Origin: Paguma larvata
Taxonomy: Eukaryota; Chordata; Mammalia; Carnivora; Viverridae
Reading direction: 5' to 3'
NCBI GenBank assembly: GCA_030068075.1
Contig: CM057826.1
Coordinates: 62,221,312 to 62,285,311 of the forward strand
DNA length: 64,000 nt
Positions within the stretch are counted from its first letter, which is position 1; each line of letters begins with the position of its first letter. A program made the translations under genes and the position numbers. The notes beneath the pieces were generated by a model. It worked only from the letters and a program-made list of their open reading frames with translations. It was not told the DNA's origin and searched no databases. Shown in pieces: positions 23,815 through 37,200 of the stretch.

Positions 23815-26800
23815 CTTTGATAATCTATTTTAAATTTGCGGGGTGGGGGTGGGGTAGGGAACAAACATCCCTGGTCAAGTGCCTGACACACAGTAACAAT
23901 CTGATCTGTATCCATTGAGCCAGGTAGGGTCTCTGTCCAAAAGGAGAGGGTCACCATAGAAGAGGCTGGTGATCTTGTATTGGGGTCCCCTTTCTCTTGT
24001 GTCAACACAAGGATGGTTGGGCCTGCATGGCCAGAGGGGGAATTGGGGGCTCAGACCCTGCTGGGAGGCCACAGCACCTGGATGGTATTTAACGCCAGCC
24101 TGGGGGTGGATGAGCTCCTGGGGAAGCGTAGATACCCTTTGAGAACCTCAGTGGAGGAGAATATTAGCAACAGGAGGCCAGAGAATACATTACCCAAGTT
24201 CAAGGTTGCCCTCACTCTCCTCTGAAAATCTCACAGATGTCCACGGGAGTCTCCATATTTGATTGCTTCAGTTCCTTCACCTGGCCTAACTACCCTCTCG
24301 TCTTCTCCACAGGCCTCCTGTCACTGAGGCCTCTCACAGCCTAGAGGGGATGGGGGGCCTAGGCATCACCTTCTGATTGTCAACTGTCACCCTCCCCACC
24401 TCTCGCCTGCCGCAGGGCTGGGCCTGGTTCCCAGGTCCTCTGGGCTGGGGCTCTGCCAAGCTCTTTCTCCTGCTGGCCTGAGCCGCCTGTCCTGGGAGTA
24501 CTGGGGCGGGTCGCCTCAGTCCCGCCCTCTTGCCCCCTTGCTAGCCATAGTCAGTGTCTGTCGAGGAGCCTGTCCCATCCTTCTCATCCTGGGAGGTGTG
24601 GTCCCTGGCAGGGTTAATGATTGCTCAAGGGAGGAGGAGATGGTGCCAAAGTCTGCCGGCTGCGCTGTGGCAGGCCCCAGACGGTGCCCGCTGGAGCCCA
24701 GCTGCCGCCTCCACCGCCCCTTCTGGGGCACAGGTAGGGACTGCACAGCTTGGCTGCAACAGGGCCGCAGGGGGCTCCTGGCCAGGGGTAGGGACTGAGT
24801 GAGGTTGTTGGGGCCAAGGTGAGCTCTGTGGTTCCCACCCGGCTGGGTAGGAGCCCCGGGGCAGAGGGAGGGAGCCCTGGCTCTGGGCTGGGCGGATCTG
24901 GAGCTGAGTGAGTCCCAGTCTGACTGCCAGGCCTCAGTTTCTTCTCAGTGTGAGGCTAATAATACCTCTTCCCAGGGGCTGATGGCGCCCCTCCCTTCCA
25001 AGTCCTTGGATAATTTGGACCCACTGAGGTTTCTCACAGGACCGAAGGGAGGCGGTTCCCTCAGGAAATGCATTAACCTGCCTGGGCCTCTTTCACAAGA
25101 AGTTCAAAGGGGTAAAGACAGAGTGGCTGATCCAGAGCTCCAGGAGAAAGAACGGGGCTCCGACCCCAACTGGTTGGGTTCAGATCCCAGCTCCATCCTG
25201 ACTTTGGGTGGGCTCTGTAACTCTTCTGGGCCTCAGTTTCCACATCTGTAGAATCATGATGGTAAGGAGGCAGGAAGGAAGCTAGAGAGCCTCTGAAGCC
25301 CAGTTGGGTCTGCGGTCAGTGATGGGTTTGAGTGTTCACCTCAGCCAGTGCTAGGAAGTGTCTGGCTGGGACGAACAGCAGGCTGGGCCCCCAGCTCTGG
25401 CTCATTCCAGGCCTGGTATGCCGGGCGGAGACTCGTCTGAGAGCCAGGGCCATCTGGGCTCTTCCCTGTGGCTGGCACTGCAGGGTTGGGGCGCCAGACA
25501 CCAGCGAGGGCTCAGGGAACGATGGGATCTGGCTGATGGCAACCAGTGTATGGACTCTACGGTTCTTAACATCACCCCATTTCTCAGGAGGGAAACTGAG
25601 GCTTAAAGGGGGTAAGGGCTAGCCTGGGAGGGGGCACAGTGAGTAAGTGAAATTCTAGAATCCAAACCAGGGCCATTTGACTCCATATCTGTCTGCTGGT
25701 GAAGGAGTCGGGGCGACGGGCACTGGAGGGGCCCTGTGGCAGGGAGCCCAGTGTTCTTGGGGTCCACATCTTTGCACTGGGGCTCCCTGGCTGGGCTGGT
25801 GTCTGCCCTGTGGGTGTAGGTAGGGCCCTGTGGAGTCAAATGCACCCCAGACCAAGTCTCATCCAAAGACTCCTGGATTTGGAGCTAGTCCGGATCTAAT
25901 GCTCTGTCCCACGCTCTTGGACAACCCTCTCTGAGCTTCTCTGAGCCTGAGAAAACCGCACCCCGAATGATAATTCCTACAGCCGGGGCACAGCTGTGAG
26001 AAGGAGACAGAGCGGCAGTGAAAGGATGTGATGAGCTAGAGGTGGCAGCGGCTGGGCTGGTGGAGTCAGCTCTTTGGGAGCCTGGGGGTGATGAGGGCCA
26101 CCACCCTCTCTGGCCCTCCTGGAGGTCCTGGGCAGATCTGGGGTCCTCACCCCCCACCTCGAGACAGTCTGGGCTCCCTGGGCTGTTGGGAGCTGTGGCT
26201 GGTGCCTTCTCCCGCTGGAGTCAAGGAGCCAGTGCTTCCCAGGCCAGGGCAAGTGTGCCTCCTCCAAGCAGGCGGGAGGGAAGGGGGCTCCCGGGGCGCC
26301 TGAGTATCTCATGCAGCCAGTAGGGGTTCAGAAGCACCCTAATTCACTTCTTTTTTGACGTCACTCCTTCTTCAAGGAGTCCTTTTTGAGAGGAAGGAAA
26401 GCGTGGGGAGAAGGATGCTGGAATTTCTAGAATGTAGATAGTCCCAGTTTTTAGAAGGCAAACTGAGAGGTAGAAAGGAGGAAAGAAGGGCCTCTGGGTG
26501 TTGGCTGCGTGGTCCTGGGGCTGGGGCGAGGCTGCCTCCTTCACACCCAGGCTGCCCAGCACTGCGGGCGCCCAGGACGGATCGGCACCGTAGAGGCCTC
26601 GGGTGGGCCGGCCAGGGCACTGTCCTAGCTCACAGGCAACTCCATTCACTTCTTGTGCGTTTGCAATTGCTCTGTCCCCCACCCCTGCTGGGAGACCAGA
26701 AACTCAGGGGCTGGAGGAGGGCCCACCAAAGCATACACATGGCTCTGCACCTGACCTGGCCTTAGAGGATGGAGAGAATTTGCATAAATGCAACAGGCAA

Positions 26801-28110
26801 GGGAAGGCGTTCTGGGCAAGGGAACAGCGTATATGCAAATGCCTGGAGGGAGGAGAATAGAGGGCGTGGTTGGAGAACAGGAGCATTCTGTGTCACTGGC
26901 CCGCAGGAGGGGAAACCCCGGACCTGTGAGGACTTAGCCTGCCAGGCCAAGGGGGGGCAAGTGTGTCCTGCCCCCAGAGCCATGGTGGAGGCTTGTGCTT
27001 GGGAGTCGCTGTGCCCAGCGGGCGGGAAGGCTCACTGGTGGCCCACGTTCGTTCTTGTTCCTTGTCCAGCGTACACAGGCTCTGTACATTTTTCTCAAAT
27101 GACCACATCCAGAGATGACACTCTGGACCATCGAACTTTGGCCTCATTATGATCAAATGAGCGATGTGTGTGTAAAAAGTCTCTGTAACAAGGCGGTAGG
27201 ATTGTGTGAAACCCAGGGTGGAGGCAGTAAAGGGTGGGGGAGAGGCAGGACCACAGCAAGAAAGAGCACTGGACTGGGTGGGAGGGGCGGCGCCCAGCTT
27301 TGCCCCCAGGTCGCTTGCGGGCACTGGCCAGGAGTCTTATCCTCCTTGCGACTCAGGAGTTAAAGGGGTGGACAGCCACCTCTCCCTTCAGGGGGATGGT
27401 CTGGACCAGGTGCAGGGGAAAGACTGGGTATATCACTGTTGTCCTGAGTAAGGGTCAGCAGGCTTCTTGAGGCCCCAAGACAACGGGAGGGGGAAGTTGG
27501 AAGAAGCTTCCATGAGTTATAGGAAGGAAGCCTGGAGGCGGAGGGCCCGGGGACCCTGGAGGATGACCGCAGGTTAAGGCTGTTGTCCCTCCACCTTGCC
27601 CTTGGGGGCTCTGCACACACCGTCTAGGAGAAGTCTGGCTGATGAGGGAGAGAAAATCAGAAGCCCAGAAAGAGAGAGCACACGCTTCCTGCCTTGGGTT
27701 CTGATCCCACTACTGACTGGATCCTGTCCCTTCTGCTCCCGGGCCATGGTGTGCCGAGGACTGAATGGCAGAGGGTACAAAGTGCCAGCCACAGCGTGTG
27801 GCCCATCCTTGCTGACTTCCTTCCCCTCGAGGACCGGATCCCGAGGGCAGGGGTTTCCTGTGTGCCGCTTGCACTTTGTCATAGTGAAGAGCATACCTTT
27901 GCACGCTTAATGACTACATGTCCTGTGGCTGCTGACTCACCTCTGAAGGAGGGGAAGTGGGAGGACAAAAGAGGTGAGGGGTGAGGTCCAAGATCACACA
28001 GCAAGGGGACATCAGGACTGGCTGCATCCAGCCAGTGTCGAGGTACCCTGGATTTTGCTCACACAGTAGATGCCAGCGGTCTACCGCCATCGCCAGGGCC
28101 CAACTCCATC
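23815..28110. other. Intergenic sequence, no gene recognised
   Basis: Moderately GC-rich sequence with many short accidental open frames. MIR-like pieces are visible (about 25190-25260, 25575-25640 and 25900-25980). I found no exon matching a known protein and no CpG island as strong as the two upstream. A perfect TGACGTCA lies near 26357. Confidence 0.4.
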
Positions 28111-28117
28111 TGTGCGT

Positions 28118-28375
28118 CTACTGTGCCCACCCCCACCACCAGCTCCCCGCCCACACCAGCCGCCACCAACTCCATCCGCCTCTCCGCCCTCATCATCACT
28201 ACCAGCGCATCCTTCCCCATCTCACCGCCACCGCTGTCCCTGCTTCCATCCCTACTGTCATCCCCACCCGCGACCACGCTACTGTCCGGGCCCAACCCCG
28301 CCTCCGCGACCAGCTCCAGCGCCCCCCTCTGTCACTACAAGTGACCCCAGCTCCATCACACCGGCGTCCTCCACA
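28118..28375. repeat. C-rich, G-poor degenerate CCA/CCG tract
   Basis: About 260 bp dominated by CCA, CCG, ATC and ACC steps, with few G on the plus strand. Several frames stay open across it for this reason only. It looks like a decayed minisatellite or triplet tract. Confidence 0.6.
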
Positions 28376-28920
28376 GCATGGCCGTCTCGGTCTCTCGGGG
28401 GACTGGGAGGAGCACTCATGCGGTGAGGATGACCCCACAACAGGCAGAAGGAAGGGATTTGCATTTGCTGAGCGCCTTCTGTGTGGCGGGGGCTGAGCTG
28501 GCGCGTTCTCTTCTCATTCACCCCCCCACCCCCACCCCATCCCTTCTTAGAGTTTCGGTCCCATCTTACAAATGGGGAAAGGGGCTCAGCGAATTGCCCA
28601 GAGAGCCTCTGCTGATTCTCAGCTCCGTAAGCTCTTCGCCTCTCTGACCTTTACTTTCCCCATCTGCAAAGTGGGTATGGTGGGGCCTAGCTTCAGTGTT
28701 GTCGTGTCAAACAGTGCCCAGCTCAGTGGCCAGCATGGAGTAGATGTCCCTTCCATGCCAGCTGTTGCTGCTCCCCGCCGGGATGCTGAACAGCTGCCAC
28801 GTATTCCACTGAGGGCTTCGTCACCTCTTTCTGGACTATTCCTTGCTGTTCCCGCATTTAGGATACTTCCATTTTCCATGATCGCAAATAACTACGTGTG
28901 AGGAACAGTTTTTCTGTCGA

Positions 28921-29160
28921 AAGAGTTTCCTTATTTAATTAAATTAAGTAATTGTATTTATTTTGAGAGAGAGAGAGAGAGAGAGAGAGAGTGTGTGTGG
29001 GAGGGGCAGAGAGACAGAGGGAAAGATAGAACGTGCACGGTCAACGCAGAGCCTGATGCGGGGCTCGAACTCACGAACTGAACTGTGAGATCATGACCTG
29101 AGCCGAAGTCAGGCCGCTCGACTGACAGAGCCACCCAGGCGCCCCAAGAGTTCTTTATTT
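28921..29160 (-). mobile_element. Carnivore tRNA-derived SINE with long GA run
   Basis: Reverse SINE. A pure GA run near 28966-28991 is followed by GATCATGACCTGAGCCGAAG, and it ends ACAGAGCCACCCAGGCGCCC near 29144. Similar flanks (AAGAGTTTCCTTATTT before, AAGAGTTCTTTATTT after) look like an imperfect target-site duplication. Confidence 0.9.
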
Positions 29161-29429
29161 CAGGTTAGATGGATTACTAGGTCTGAGGTGACAAGTGTTT
29201 GGAAGGTTTGGGGTCCACAGCTGAACTGGGGTTCTCCCCCTCCTGCCGGAGCCCTGGGGAAAGCCCATGGGAAAGACCCCCTCACTTCTGGCTGTGGGTT
29301 CCACCGAGCCCGTTTCTCTGTCGGCAAAAGTGGGTTGTGCGGAGATTAGGTGAATTTTTGTCCTGCCTTCAAAACAGATCTCTATTCCTGCCTCTTCTCT
29401 TTAGCCCTGCTGCCACCGTTTCGATCCAC

Positions 29430-29660
29430 CAGCATGGAGCAGCCGGAAAGATCTTTTAGGAATGTAAATTAGTCCTTGTCACTCCTCTGCTTAAAACCCT
29501 GAAATGACCCTCCATTTTCCTCAGGACAAAGCAAACCTTCCTCGCCTGTCTTACAGGGCCAGGCGTGATCTGCCTCCGCCTGCTTGCCCATCTCTGTCTC
29601 CCTCCCCTGCCCCCTCTCCCTTTGCTCCATCCTACAATTCCTGGAGCACGCCTCCTTCTT
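29430..29660 (+). mobile_element. L2 LINE fragment
   Basis: The text CACTCCTCTGCTTAAAACCC, then CCTCAGGACAAAGCAAACC, CTTACAGGGCCAGGCGTGAT and the CTCTGTCTCCCTCC stretch follow the familiar L2 3' region order. Confidence 0.65.
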
Positions 29661-29754
29661 ACCTGACACAGGACAACGTCTCATATTGACTGAGCTACCT
29701 GGAGCAACCTTATAACAGTGCTCACTTTAGCAAAGTGAATATGGGTACTGATTT

Positions 29755-29963
29755 ATTTATTTTATTTTATTTTATTTTATTTTAATTTTAGAGAGAGGGG
29801 AAGAGGGACAGAGGGAGGGGGAGAGAGAAAATCTCTCCTAAGTAGAGTAGGCTCCATGCTTAGCACAGAGCGCAATGCCGGGCTCAATCCCATGACCCTG
29901 GGATCATGACCTGAGTTGAAATCGAGAATTGGGCACTCAACCAATTGAGCCACCCAGGTGCCC
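29755..29963 (-). mobile_element. Older carnivore SINE with (TTTTA)n tail
   Basis: A TTTTA-repeat tail starts the reverse copy. GATCATGACCTGAGTTGAAA follows, and it ends CAATTGAGCCACCCAGGTGC. It is more diverged than the GCGCCTGGG copies. Confidence 0.88.
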
Positions 29964-29967
29964 TGTG

Positions 29968-30083
29968 AATTTTTTTTAAAAGATATTATTTTTAAGTGCT
30001 CTCTACACCCAATGTGGGGCTTGAACTCACAACCACTAGATTGAGAGTCGTATACTCTACCAACTGAGACATCCAGGTGCCCC
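29968..30083 (-). mobile_element. Short-form carnivore SINE
   Basis: A short reverse copy: a T-rich start, CTACACCCAATGTGGGGCTT, then CAACTGAGACATCCAGGTGC. The GA-rich middle is absent, as in older CAN-type SINEs. It sits directly next to the preceding reverse SINE. Confidence 0.8.
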
Positions 30084-30116
30084 ATGGGCACTGAATTTAA
30101 AAAATTCATATATGGG

Positions 30117-30335
30117 GAGCCTGGGGGGTTCAGTTGGTTGAGCGTCTGACTTTGGCTCAGGTCATGATCTCGCAGTTCTTGGGTTCTGGCCCTGCGTTGG
30201 GCTCTGTGCTGTCAGCTGGGAGCCTGGACACAGCTTCGGATTCTGTGTCTCCCTATCTCTCTGCCCACCCCTTGCTCTCTCTCTCCCTCTCAAAATAAAT
30301 AAACATTTAAAAATGTTTTTAATAAAAAAATAAAA
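30117..30335 (+). mobile_element. Carnivore tRNA-derived SINE
   Basis: Starts GGAGCCTGGGGGGTTCAGTT, a diverged form of the signature. It keeps GGTCATGATCTCGCAGTTC and ends in an A-rich tail. AAAAAATTCA occurs on both sides and may be the target-site duplication. Third SINE in a 580-bp cluster. Confidence 0.88.
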
Positions 30336-31377
30336 AATTCAAATAATACTACAAGATTTATAACAACAAACAGCCTCTGAGCCTTTTCCCATATTTTTGC
30401 TTGATTTAGTTTGGAATTTCAGTGTCCATCACTGGTGTGACATGATTTATTGTGTTTGCTTATTTCCATGGTGTAAATACTTCCACCCTGACTTCAAGCC
30501 ATGAAGATAGTGCCAACCAGCTTGTAAACTTCCTGCAGCTAGCAGCTCTCGCGTGCTATGGTGTCTCTCTTCCCTTCCATGTCCGATGGCTCCCGTTCAT
30601 AATTAAATTCGTGGGGGCTCTGGGTCGGGGGGGTGAGGGGGAACTTGTCTTTTAGAAGCCGCACCACAAAGTGAGGCAATGGAAGCCCCTACATTTCAGA
30701 ATCTATGGGTTCTTTCTCTTAAGTAGGTCCATTTTCTCTGTTTTTTATTTCTGGTGGTTGGGAGTAGTGTCCTATCATCTGGCAGTGCTTTGGGGACTGA
30801 GAAGGGGAAAGGGGCTGAGTGTCGCCGTTTAGTGTGCAGCCTTTCACTTAGTTCCCTGTTTGCTGTGGTACCCCACCTCTACCAGGCCTAGTGCCCACAG
30901 GTCCAGGTCTCTCTGATTCAGCCTCTTCAGGAAGTAGCTTCCATGTAAGTTCTCTAGTGTGTGTTGGGGGGGGCAGGATGTCAGCCCCTGACTGCATGGG
31001 TGGAGAAGTGGTATCTGGGAGTCTAATGGCTTCACACGCAAACTTTCAATGAATTTTCCTGCTCTTAGGCCACCCCACACCTCTGTTTTCAGAGGGTTCT
31101 AGACCCTTGGATGCTTCCACCTTTCTGGGGTTTTGAGCTGGGTTCTCGTGGGTGTCATTCCCACTCTGGTTTTTACCATCATTAGTTTGATAAGTTGTTC
31201 ATCTCTCATCAACTCTTTGGAAGTTCTAAAATCTTTACCATCATTTGCGTGGGGTTTCAAGAAAGAAGGAGTGGAGATGAATGTTGAATCCTCCTGAACA
31301 GGAAGCCCCCTCCTCCACTCCTCACACGATGCCCTCTTCTTATCCTTCGGACACATCACTTCCTCAGAGACTCGACC

Positions 31378-32030
31378 CTATGTGTTCCTGTCGTCCACTG
31401 CTACATAACAAACCACCCGATGACTTACTGGCAAACAGCAACAGTCATTTATCATGATCAGAGATCTACCATCCGGGCAGGGCTCAGCAGGGATGGCTCG
31501 TTTGGAGGGAGAGTGTCCATTTTGGGATGGTTTATGCGTACGGCTTATTCACATGGATGTTAGCTGTCAACTGTGAGCTCAAGCAGGCTGTTGGCAGGGG
31601 GTTTCGGTTCCTCTCCACAAGAGTCTCTTCAAGAGACGGCTTGGGCTTTCTTGCAGCATGGCTGCTGACTTCCAAGAGTGAGTGCTCCAAGATACTGGAA
31701 GGAGAAACTGCTAGTATCTTGAGGCCTAGGCCCGAAAACCAGTTCAGCATCTCTGGTGCCATCTTGTATCAATCAGTCATGGGGCTGGCCCAGGTGTCTT
31801 AACTATGAAATCAGCGGGATTTTTAATTTATGGAGGTGACTGTGTAATGACATGGAGAGGCTACAATTTTCTAGAGGAGGTGGCTTGCCACACCATGCAG
31901 GGCCACGTGGGGGAAGCAGTTTGTCAGGACGCAGAAGGAGAGAGGAGAAAGCATGACCCAGAACCTCACTGCATTTTCCATGGGAAGGAAGCTACAGGTC
32001 AAGCAGCAGAACAAGCTTAGGATTAAATCG
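31378..32030. repeat. Old interspersed repeat, family not assigned
   Basis: The start (CCACTGCTACATAACAAACC) and later text (TTGAGGCCTAGGCCCGAAAA, CACCATGCAGGGCCACGTGG) have the flavour of an ancient mammalian medium-copy repeat. I cannot name the family. Confidence 0.35.
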
Positions 32031-32499
32031 TTTGCATAACTTTGGCAGGCTCTGAGGGTTGTCCTTAGTTGTCCAGTGCTTGGCCCTGTGGGGAATTAGG
32101 GCAGGGGGAGTGTTGACTCAGCATGCGAGCTAGATAAAGGAGGTGGTTGGGGTGTTGGCTCTGGATCGGTTGGTTTGTATAGGAGAGGAGTGTTTGCAGG
32201 CAAGTCATTTGTCATCTCTAGGAAATAGCTCAGCCTGGGAAAGGCCCACAAGGCCCCCGAGGGGTTAAAGCCTCATAAAAGAGAGAAAATAAAAACATGG
32301 TGAATGTACCAGATTCAAGGGAGGCAGACCTAGTCCTCATCTCTTACTGGGAGAAGTGTCCAAAAGTGTGTAGCCCTGTTTATCCACCGTAGTGCCCAAA
32401 GTGGCACCCCTCCTTCTGCTCCCACACTAGGCGCCTTCTCTTCCTTCATAGCACGGGGTGCAGCGAGCAGTTAGATAGCACTGTGTTTACTTGTTTAGG

Positions 32500-32660
32500 G
32501 TCTGTCTCATTCACTAAGCCATGAAACTTGGTGAAGGTGGCATGCAGACTCTTTTGTTTGCAATTATTTCCCCAGTGCTGGGAACAAGGTATAGCACGTG
32601 GTGGATGGTAGACATCCATAAATATTTATAAGAGAATGAATGAATGAGTGAATCAGAGTA
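32500..32660 (+). mobile_element. L2 LINE 3' end
   Basis: CCCCAGTGCTGGGAACAAGG, a stretch ending ATCCATAAATATTTATAAGA, then repeated GAATGAATGA are typical of the L2 3' terminus. Confidence 0.6.
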
Positions 32661-33570
32661 CCCAGCACATAGTATGTGCTCAGGAAATGTCAGCAGACAT
32701 TTAAAATTACCAATCTTCCTGATACCCCCGTGTTTCCCGGTGGGAAGCGAGGTGCACCTGTGACCATGCGAGGCATGGGAGATGGCAGTCAGGCAGGGAT
32801 GGTCCGTAAAGCCGTTCTATGCAGTTTGGAGTCAGGCAATGGGGAGCCATCGAAGGCTTCTGAACAGGGGAGGGAGGTCATCAGAGGGGGCAAGGAAGGC
32901 TTACTTGAGCCAAGCAAACTGGATTAGAGACTGAGGGGAGAGAGGCCTGGAGGAGGGCTGAGCCAGGGAAGGGGGGTAGGCAACCTGTGGGAAGGTGTGG
33001 CCTCTGTGGGATGGAGAGAAATGCCAGGGTCCTCATGGATTGGATGCGGGGCACTCCTGTAAAGGGGAGTCAAGGGTGACCTGGGCAAATGGGTGTATCC
33101 CTGAGGTGGGAACTTGGGGAGGAAAGTGGGTGGTGTGAGGGAGAGGACTTCTGGGGTTTGATGCTGTTTCATTGTCAGGGATCAGCTCTGGAAGCCATTC
33201 TCTCTCTCTGTCCCTTTCTCTCCCCTTTGGAGGGTCCCATCTTTTGGAATCAGCCATAGATTGAGGTCATTTTTCTCTTGGTTCTCCCATAGCTTTAGGA
33301 TCCTTCCCAAACTGACTTGACCAGGGAACCCTCCGGTGTAGGACTTCTTACATGGGCAGTGTTCCACAGAGTACACTTTAGGAAGGCTGAAAAGGCAGCT
33401 ATTAAATGTGTCAGCAAGTAGGACAAAGGACCCTGACCACCCATAGAGTTTTTGGTTTGTCCGGATAAGTCACACTTCCTCCTCGGGCACCTGATTTTGA
33501 AGGGAGCTATTAGCTTAGACACTTCAAATAGGCAGGGTAGTGTAGTGGTTGAGGGAGTGAATTCTGGAGA

Positions 33571-33815
33571 CCAAAATCCTTGTGTTCAATTTTTCTTTAA
33601 TTTCAATTTTATTCTATTTGAGAGAGAGAGAGAGCAAGCATGAGAGGGGAAGAGAGGCAGAGGGAGCAAGAGAGAGAGAATCTTAAGCAGGTTCCATGCT
33701 GAGCAGAGCTCAATCCCATGACCCTGGGATCATGATCCTGAGCTGAAATCAAGAGTTGGACGCTCAACTGACTGAGCCACCTGGGTGCCCCCAAAAGTCC
33801 TGTGTTCAGAGCATA
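33571..33815 (-). mobile_element. Carnivore tRNA-derived SINE with target-site duplication
   Basis: The reverse body at about 33600-33791 has a GA stretch and ends ACTGAGCCACCTGGGTGCCC. Flanks CCAAAATCCTTGTGTTCA (near 33571) and CCAAAAGTCCTGTGTTCA (near 33791) form an imperfect duplication. Confidence 0.9.
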
Positions 33816-34214
33816 GTTTTGTCATCGATCCCCTGTGTGGCCTCAGGAAAGCCCCTTATTCTCTCAAGCACCTCATAGTTGCAGGAATAAGATTACACAT
33901 ATAATTTTGCTTAGAGCAGTACCTGCTACACAGTGGACACTGAATTCTAGAGTCAAGTTCAGAGTCATTCTCAGAATGGAATTTCCCACCTCAGCTACAT
34001 TTCCCACCTCTCTGGGTCCCCCCACCCCATTCCTCTTACCCTAGAACATCTGGAAAATGGGCAGAGGGTGATAGGGGCTCTGAAGGAGAACTGCTGAGTG
34101 GTAGCGGTGGGTGGGCCTGGGTCAGACCCAGACAGATGGGGGTCCACCAAAAGGAGGGAGGCATGAGTACAGGTGCCCCTTCCCTGACACCTCTTCTCCT
34201 AGGTCCTTCTGGAC

Positions 34215-37200
34215 ATGATGGCGTGGCTGTGGCTGTCCTGCCTCCTGTTTCCTACCCTCATGGTGTCCGGTGGGTGCCTTCCCTCCCCATCAGAGTAGCA
34301 TTAACCTGCTGATCCTTGGCAGGACCTCCAGAAGGAAGGGGCACTGTCTCATCAGCAAACTCCCAACTCTTATGACCCAGCCCCATGCTTGGCTGCCCTG
34401 GGGAGGCCTGGGGAGCAATCCAGGTCCTGGCGGGTTGGCTGGGCTGAAGGTTGGGACTGGTGTAGGCTCACGGGAGCAGGTGGGGGTCAGGCTTTGCAAG
34501 GGCATGCAGGTGTTCTAGTGCTCTGTGTTCCTACAGTGGCAGCCAACACAGCCCCAGTGTTCTTGGGGAACATGACGAGAGTGAACTTGCCCGAGGACCT
34601 ACCAGTGGGTAAGTAACCATCCCTGTGCAGAGACTGTGCCAAACCCTTGCCCAGAGAGGGCTCCAGGGCCTCCCTTAGGGGCTAGCTCCCCATCCTTGCA
34701 GCTGCATGGCTTGTCGAGAGGCAAAGGGGGTCCGTTCCAGAAATTTGTTTTCTCCTCTTCAGCTTTTGCTTCAGGGCCCCCACACAACATCAAGTGACCA
34801 AGACACGCCATGAGAACATTACTCCGGTTTCCCTTCACTTTCTAGTGTTTCCGATTTCCCCAAGGAGAAAGGACCCACTTGGGACAATTCTTTCTCTTCT
34901 CCCTCTCCCACTTGCTAACCTCCCTCCACTCCCTGTTTTTACCCCCTAAACAGAGTAGGCTTCAGGCTCAGAGTCTTTCACACACTTCTTGCCAGAAGTT
35001 AATAAGTTTGCTTTATTTTATTGCCTTTGTTTGTAGAGTTACTTTCCGTCTATGGCAAGTGAAATGGGTTTCTATTTACAGCCACGACCTAAAGCTTGCT
35101 TTTAAAATGAATGTACTTACATGAAATGATAAGTGGATTCAAAGAAGGATCATAAATAAGGAGACACTGGATATGGTAAAGATCGTGGCAGGGTACGAGA
35201 GGGGAATACCGCTTTGGGGGAAGCCATAGGAACTGAAAACCAAATTCTCAGCAGGATGTGGATTGGAGAAGCAGAAACGAAAGATGACTCTTTTCATTAG
35301 GATATAGGCTCAGCTGTGCATTACAGACCCCAAATAACCAAGGTGTAAACAGGATCAAGGTTTGTAATTCTCTCATATAGCCATCTACAGCAACAAGTCC
35401 AGGGCCGCCTGGGGTTCTGTTCCAACAGAACAGTAGGCTGTTCCCTACTCTACGCTTCTGGTGTCAGGCACCCTCCTTCCATCTCCAGACTCTGCCTTCC
35501 TCATGACTCATGCCTCACCCTATTCCAGCCAGCCAGAAGAGGAAGGGGCAACGCGAGTTTGGCCCTTTCTCATAAGGACAGGCTCCAGACTCCACACACA
35601 CAGATTTTAGCATCCTATCCACACCTAGCTGCAAGGGAACCTGGGAAATGAGGTCTTTACTCTGGTTGGCCATGTAGCCAGCCCAAAATCCGGGCTTCTC
35701 TCACTCTGAGGGAAAGGAGGGGTGTGACTATTGGGGGACAAGCCACAGTCTCTGTCGTGGCCTCAGAATTGGGATCCCAGATACATAAAGTCACCACAGA
35801 ACACAAGAGATTGCATCAAAGATAGTGAAACCCAGAGTCTGCCCTCTGGGATCTGATGGAAGGTTGGGGATGGACTTTGCAGGCATGAAGGCCACATGCA
35901 TTTGGGTGTGGTTGCCAGGACAGCAAGATCTATGTAGGGCTATATTAGTAAAGATTTAAAGCCCAGGATAAGGGAGGTAATAGTCACGTTTCACTCTGAG
36001 ATGACGCAGCATGCCCTGGAGAGCTGGGCTGGGGCCCAACTATTTGATATCTATAAATGTTCTTTGTACAACAGAGAAGTAATGTATAAACATGAATGAT
36101 TTTACATATATTTTCATAGCTGTTTGGTCATAGATAAAACACACACATACCTTCATATAGATGTTACAAATATTACAACCCAAATGGCTTCAAGATCTCC
36201 ATTCTCTGGGGTAAGACTTTAATGTCTAAATAAAACAGTTTGAGTCCCCCCCCCCCACTTCCAGAGGCCCCTCCTGTGGATGTTCTTTCGTGGCTTGAGG
36301 CTCACCTCTTGTTCTTTCCTCCCTCTCCCTGGCCAGTCCCTGGTCCCCGCCAGCGAGCTTCAGCCTCTACTGAAGGTTTGGGGAGCAGGGAGGAGATCGC
36401 AGCGTGAGTCAGGAAGCCACACTCACTGTTGCCACACGAGTGTCCACTCCGGGCCTGGTCAGGTCACCTGACCCCTGTCTGTCTCCTCACCTCCCCAGCC
36501 CCAGGGACCCGGCACAGTCTTCCCTCTGCAACCCCCCACTCCCACCCGGAAACAGAAAACGAATTCCTTCATTGTTCAGAGCAGGGCCCCTCCCTCCCTG
36601 AGCCAGACCGGATGAGGGTCTTCTTTTATAACCCCATGGCTCCTCTCTGGGCTTTTAAACTGAAGGGTGATTTCCCTCTTCCAGAGATAAATTCTGCAAC
36701 TCTCTTACAATGGGAAGTATTTTCGGTCAGATTTTAAAAACTATGTCATTTAGACTTTCTATTTTTTTTTATTTTTGAGAGAGAGAGAGAGAGAGTACAA
36801 GAGAGGGAGGGGCAGAGAGAGAGAGAGAGAGAACCCCAAGCAGGCTCCACACTGCCAGCGCAGAGCCTGATGCAGGGCTCAAACTCACGAACTAGAGTTT
36901 CTGTTTTGAAGTATAATATGCGTACAGGGAATTGCTTTGAATTCACACGTAACCACCATTGGATCAGAACTAGGATGTTGCCAACACCCTCAGGTTCCCT
37001 GTCTCGTCCCTTCAGTCACTCCCTGTCCCTTCTCCCTTACACAAGATCTCTTTTCCTGACACTAACGCTGTATAATAGTTTAGCTTCATCAGAGAGACTT
37101 TTTAAAAATATATAATTATGGTGTTTGAAATATCAATTTTAGGGGCGCCTGGGTGGCTCAGTCAGTTAAGTTGTCCCACTCTTGATTTTGGCTCAGGTCC

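Larger units (their letters stand above)
22700..23815 (-). mobile_element. L1M LINE 3' end interrupted by three SINEs
   Basis: Minus-strand text at 23757-23560 encodes a decayed L1 ORF2 C-terminus (ending ...ATWMNLENIVLRDISLSPK...). The L1 3' UTR continues down to about 22705. SINEs at 22751-23105 (a nested pair) and 23205-23426 interrupt it. It carries no intact frame. Confidence 0.7.

Noticed and set aside
34215..34220. Choosing the second ATG (34218) as the CDHR2 start
   Set aside because: The human start aligns with it, but the first ATG is in frame, adjacent and nearer the 5' end, so I kept it. The difference is one residue and cannot be settled from sequence alone.
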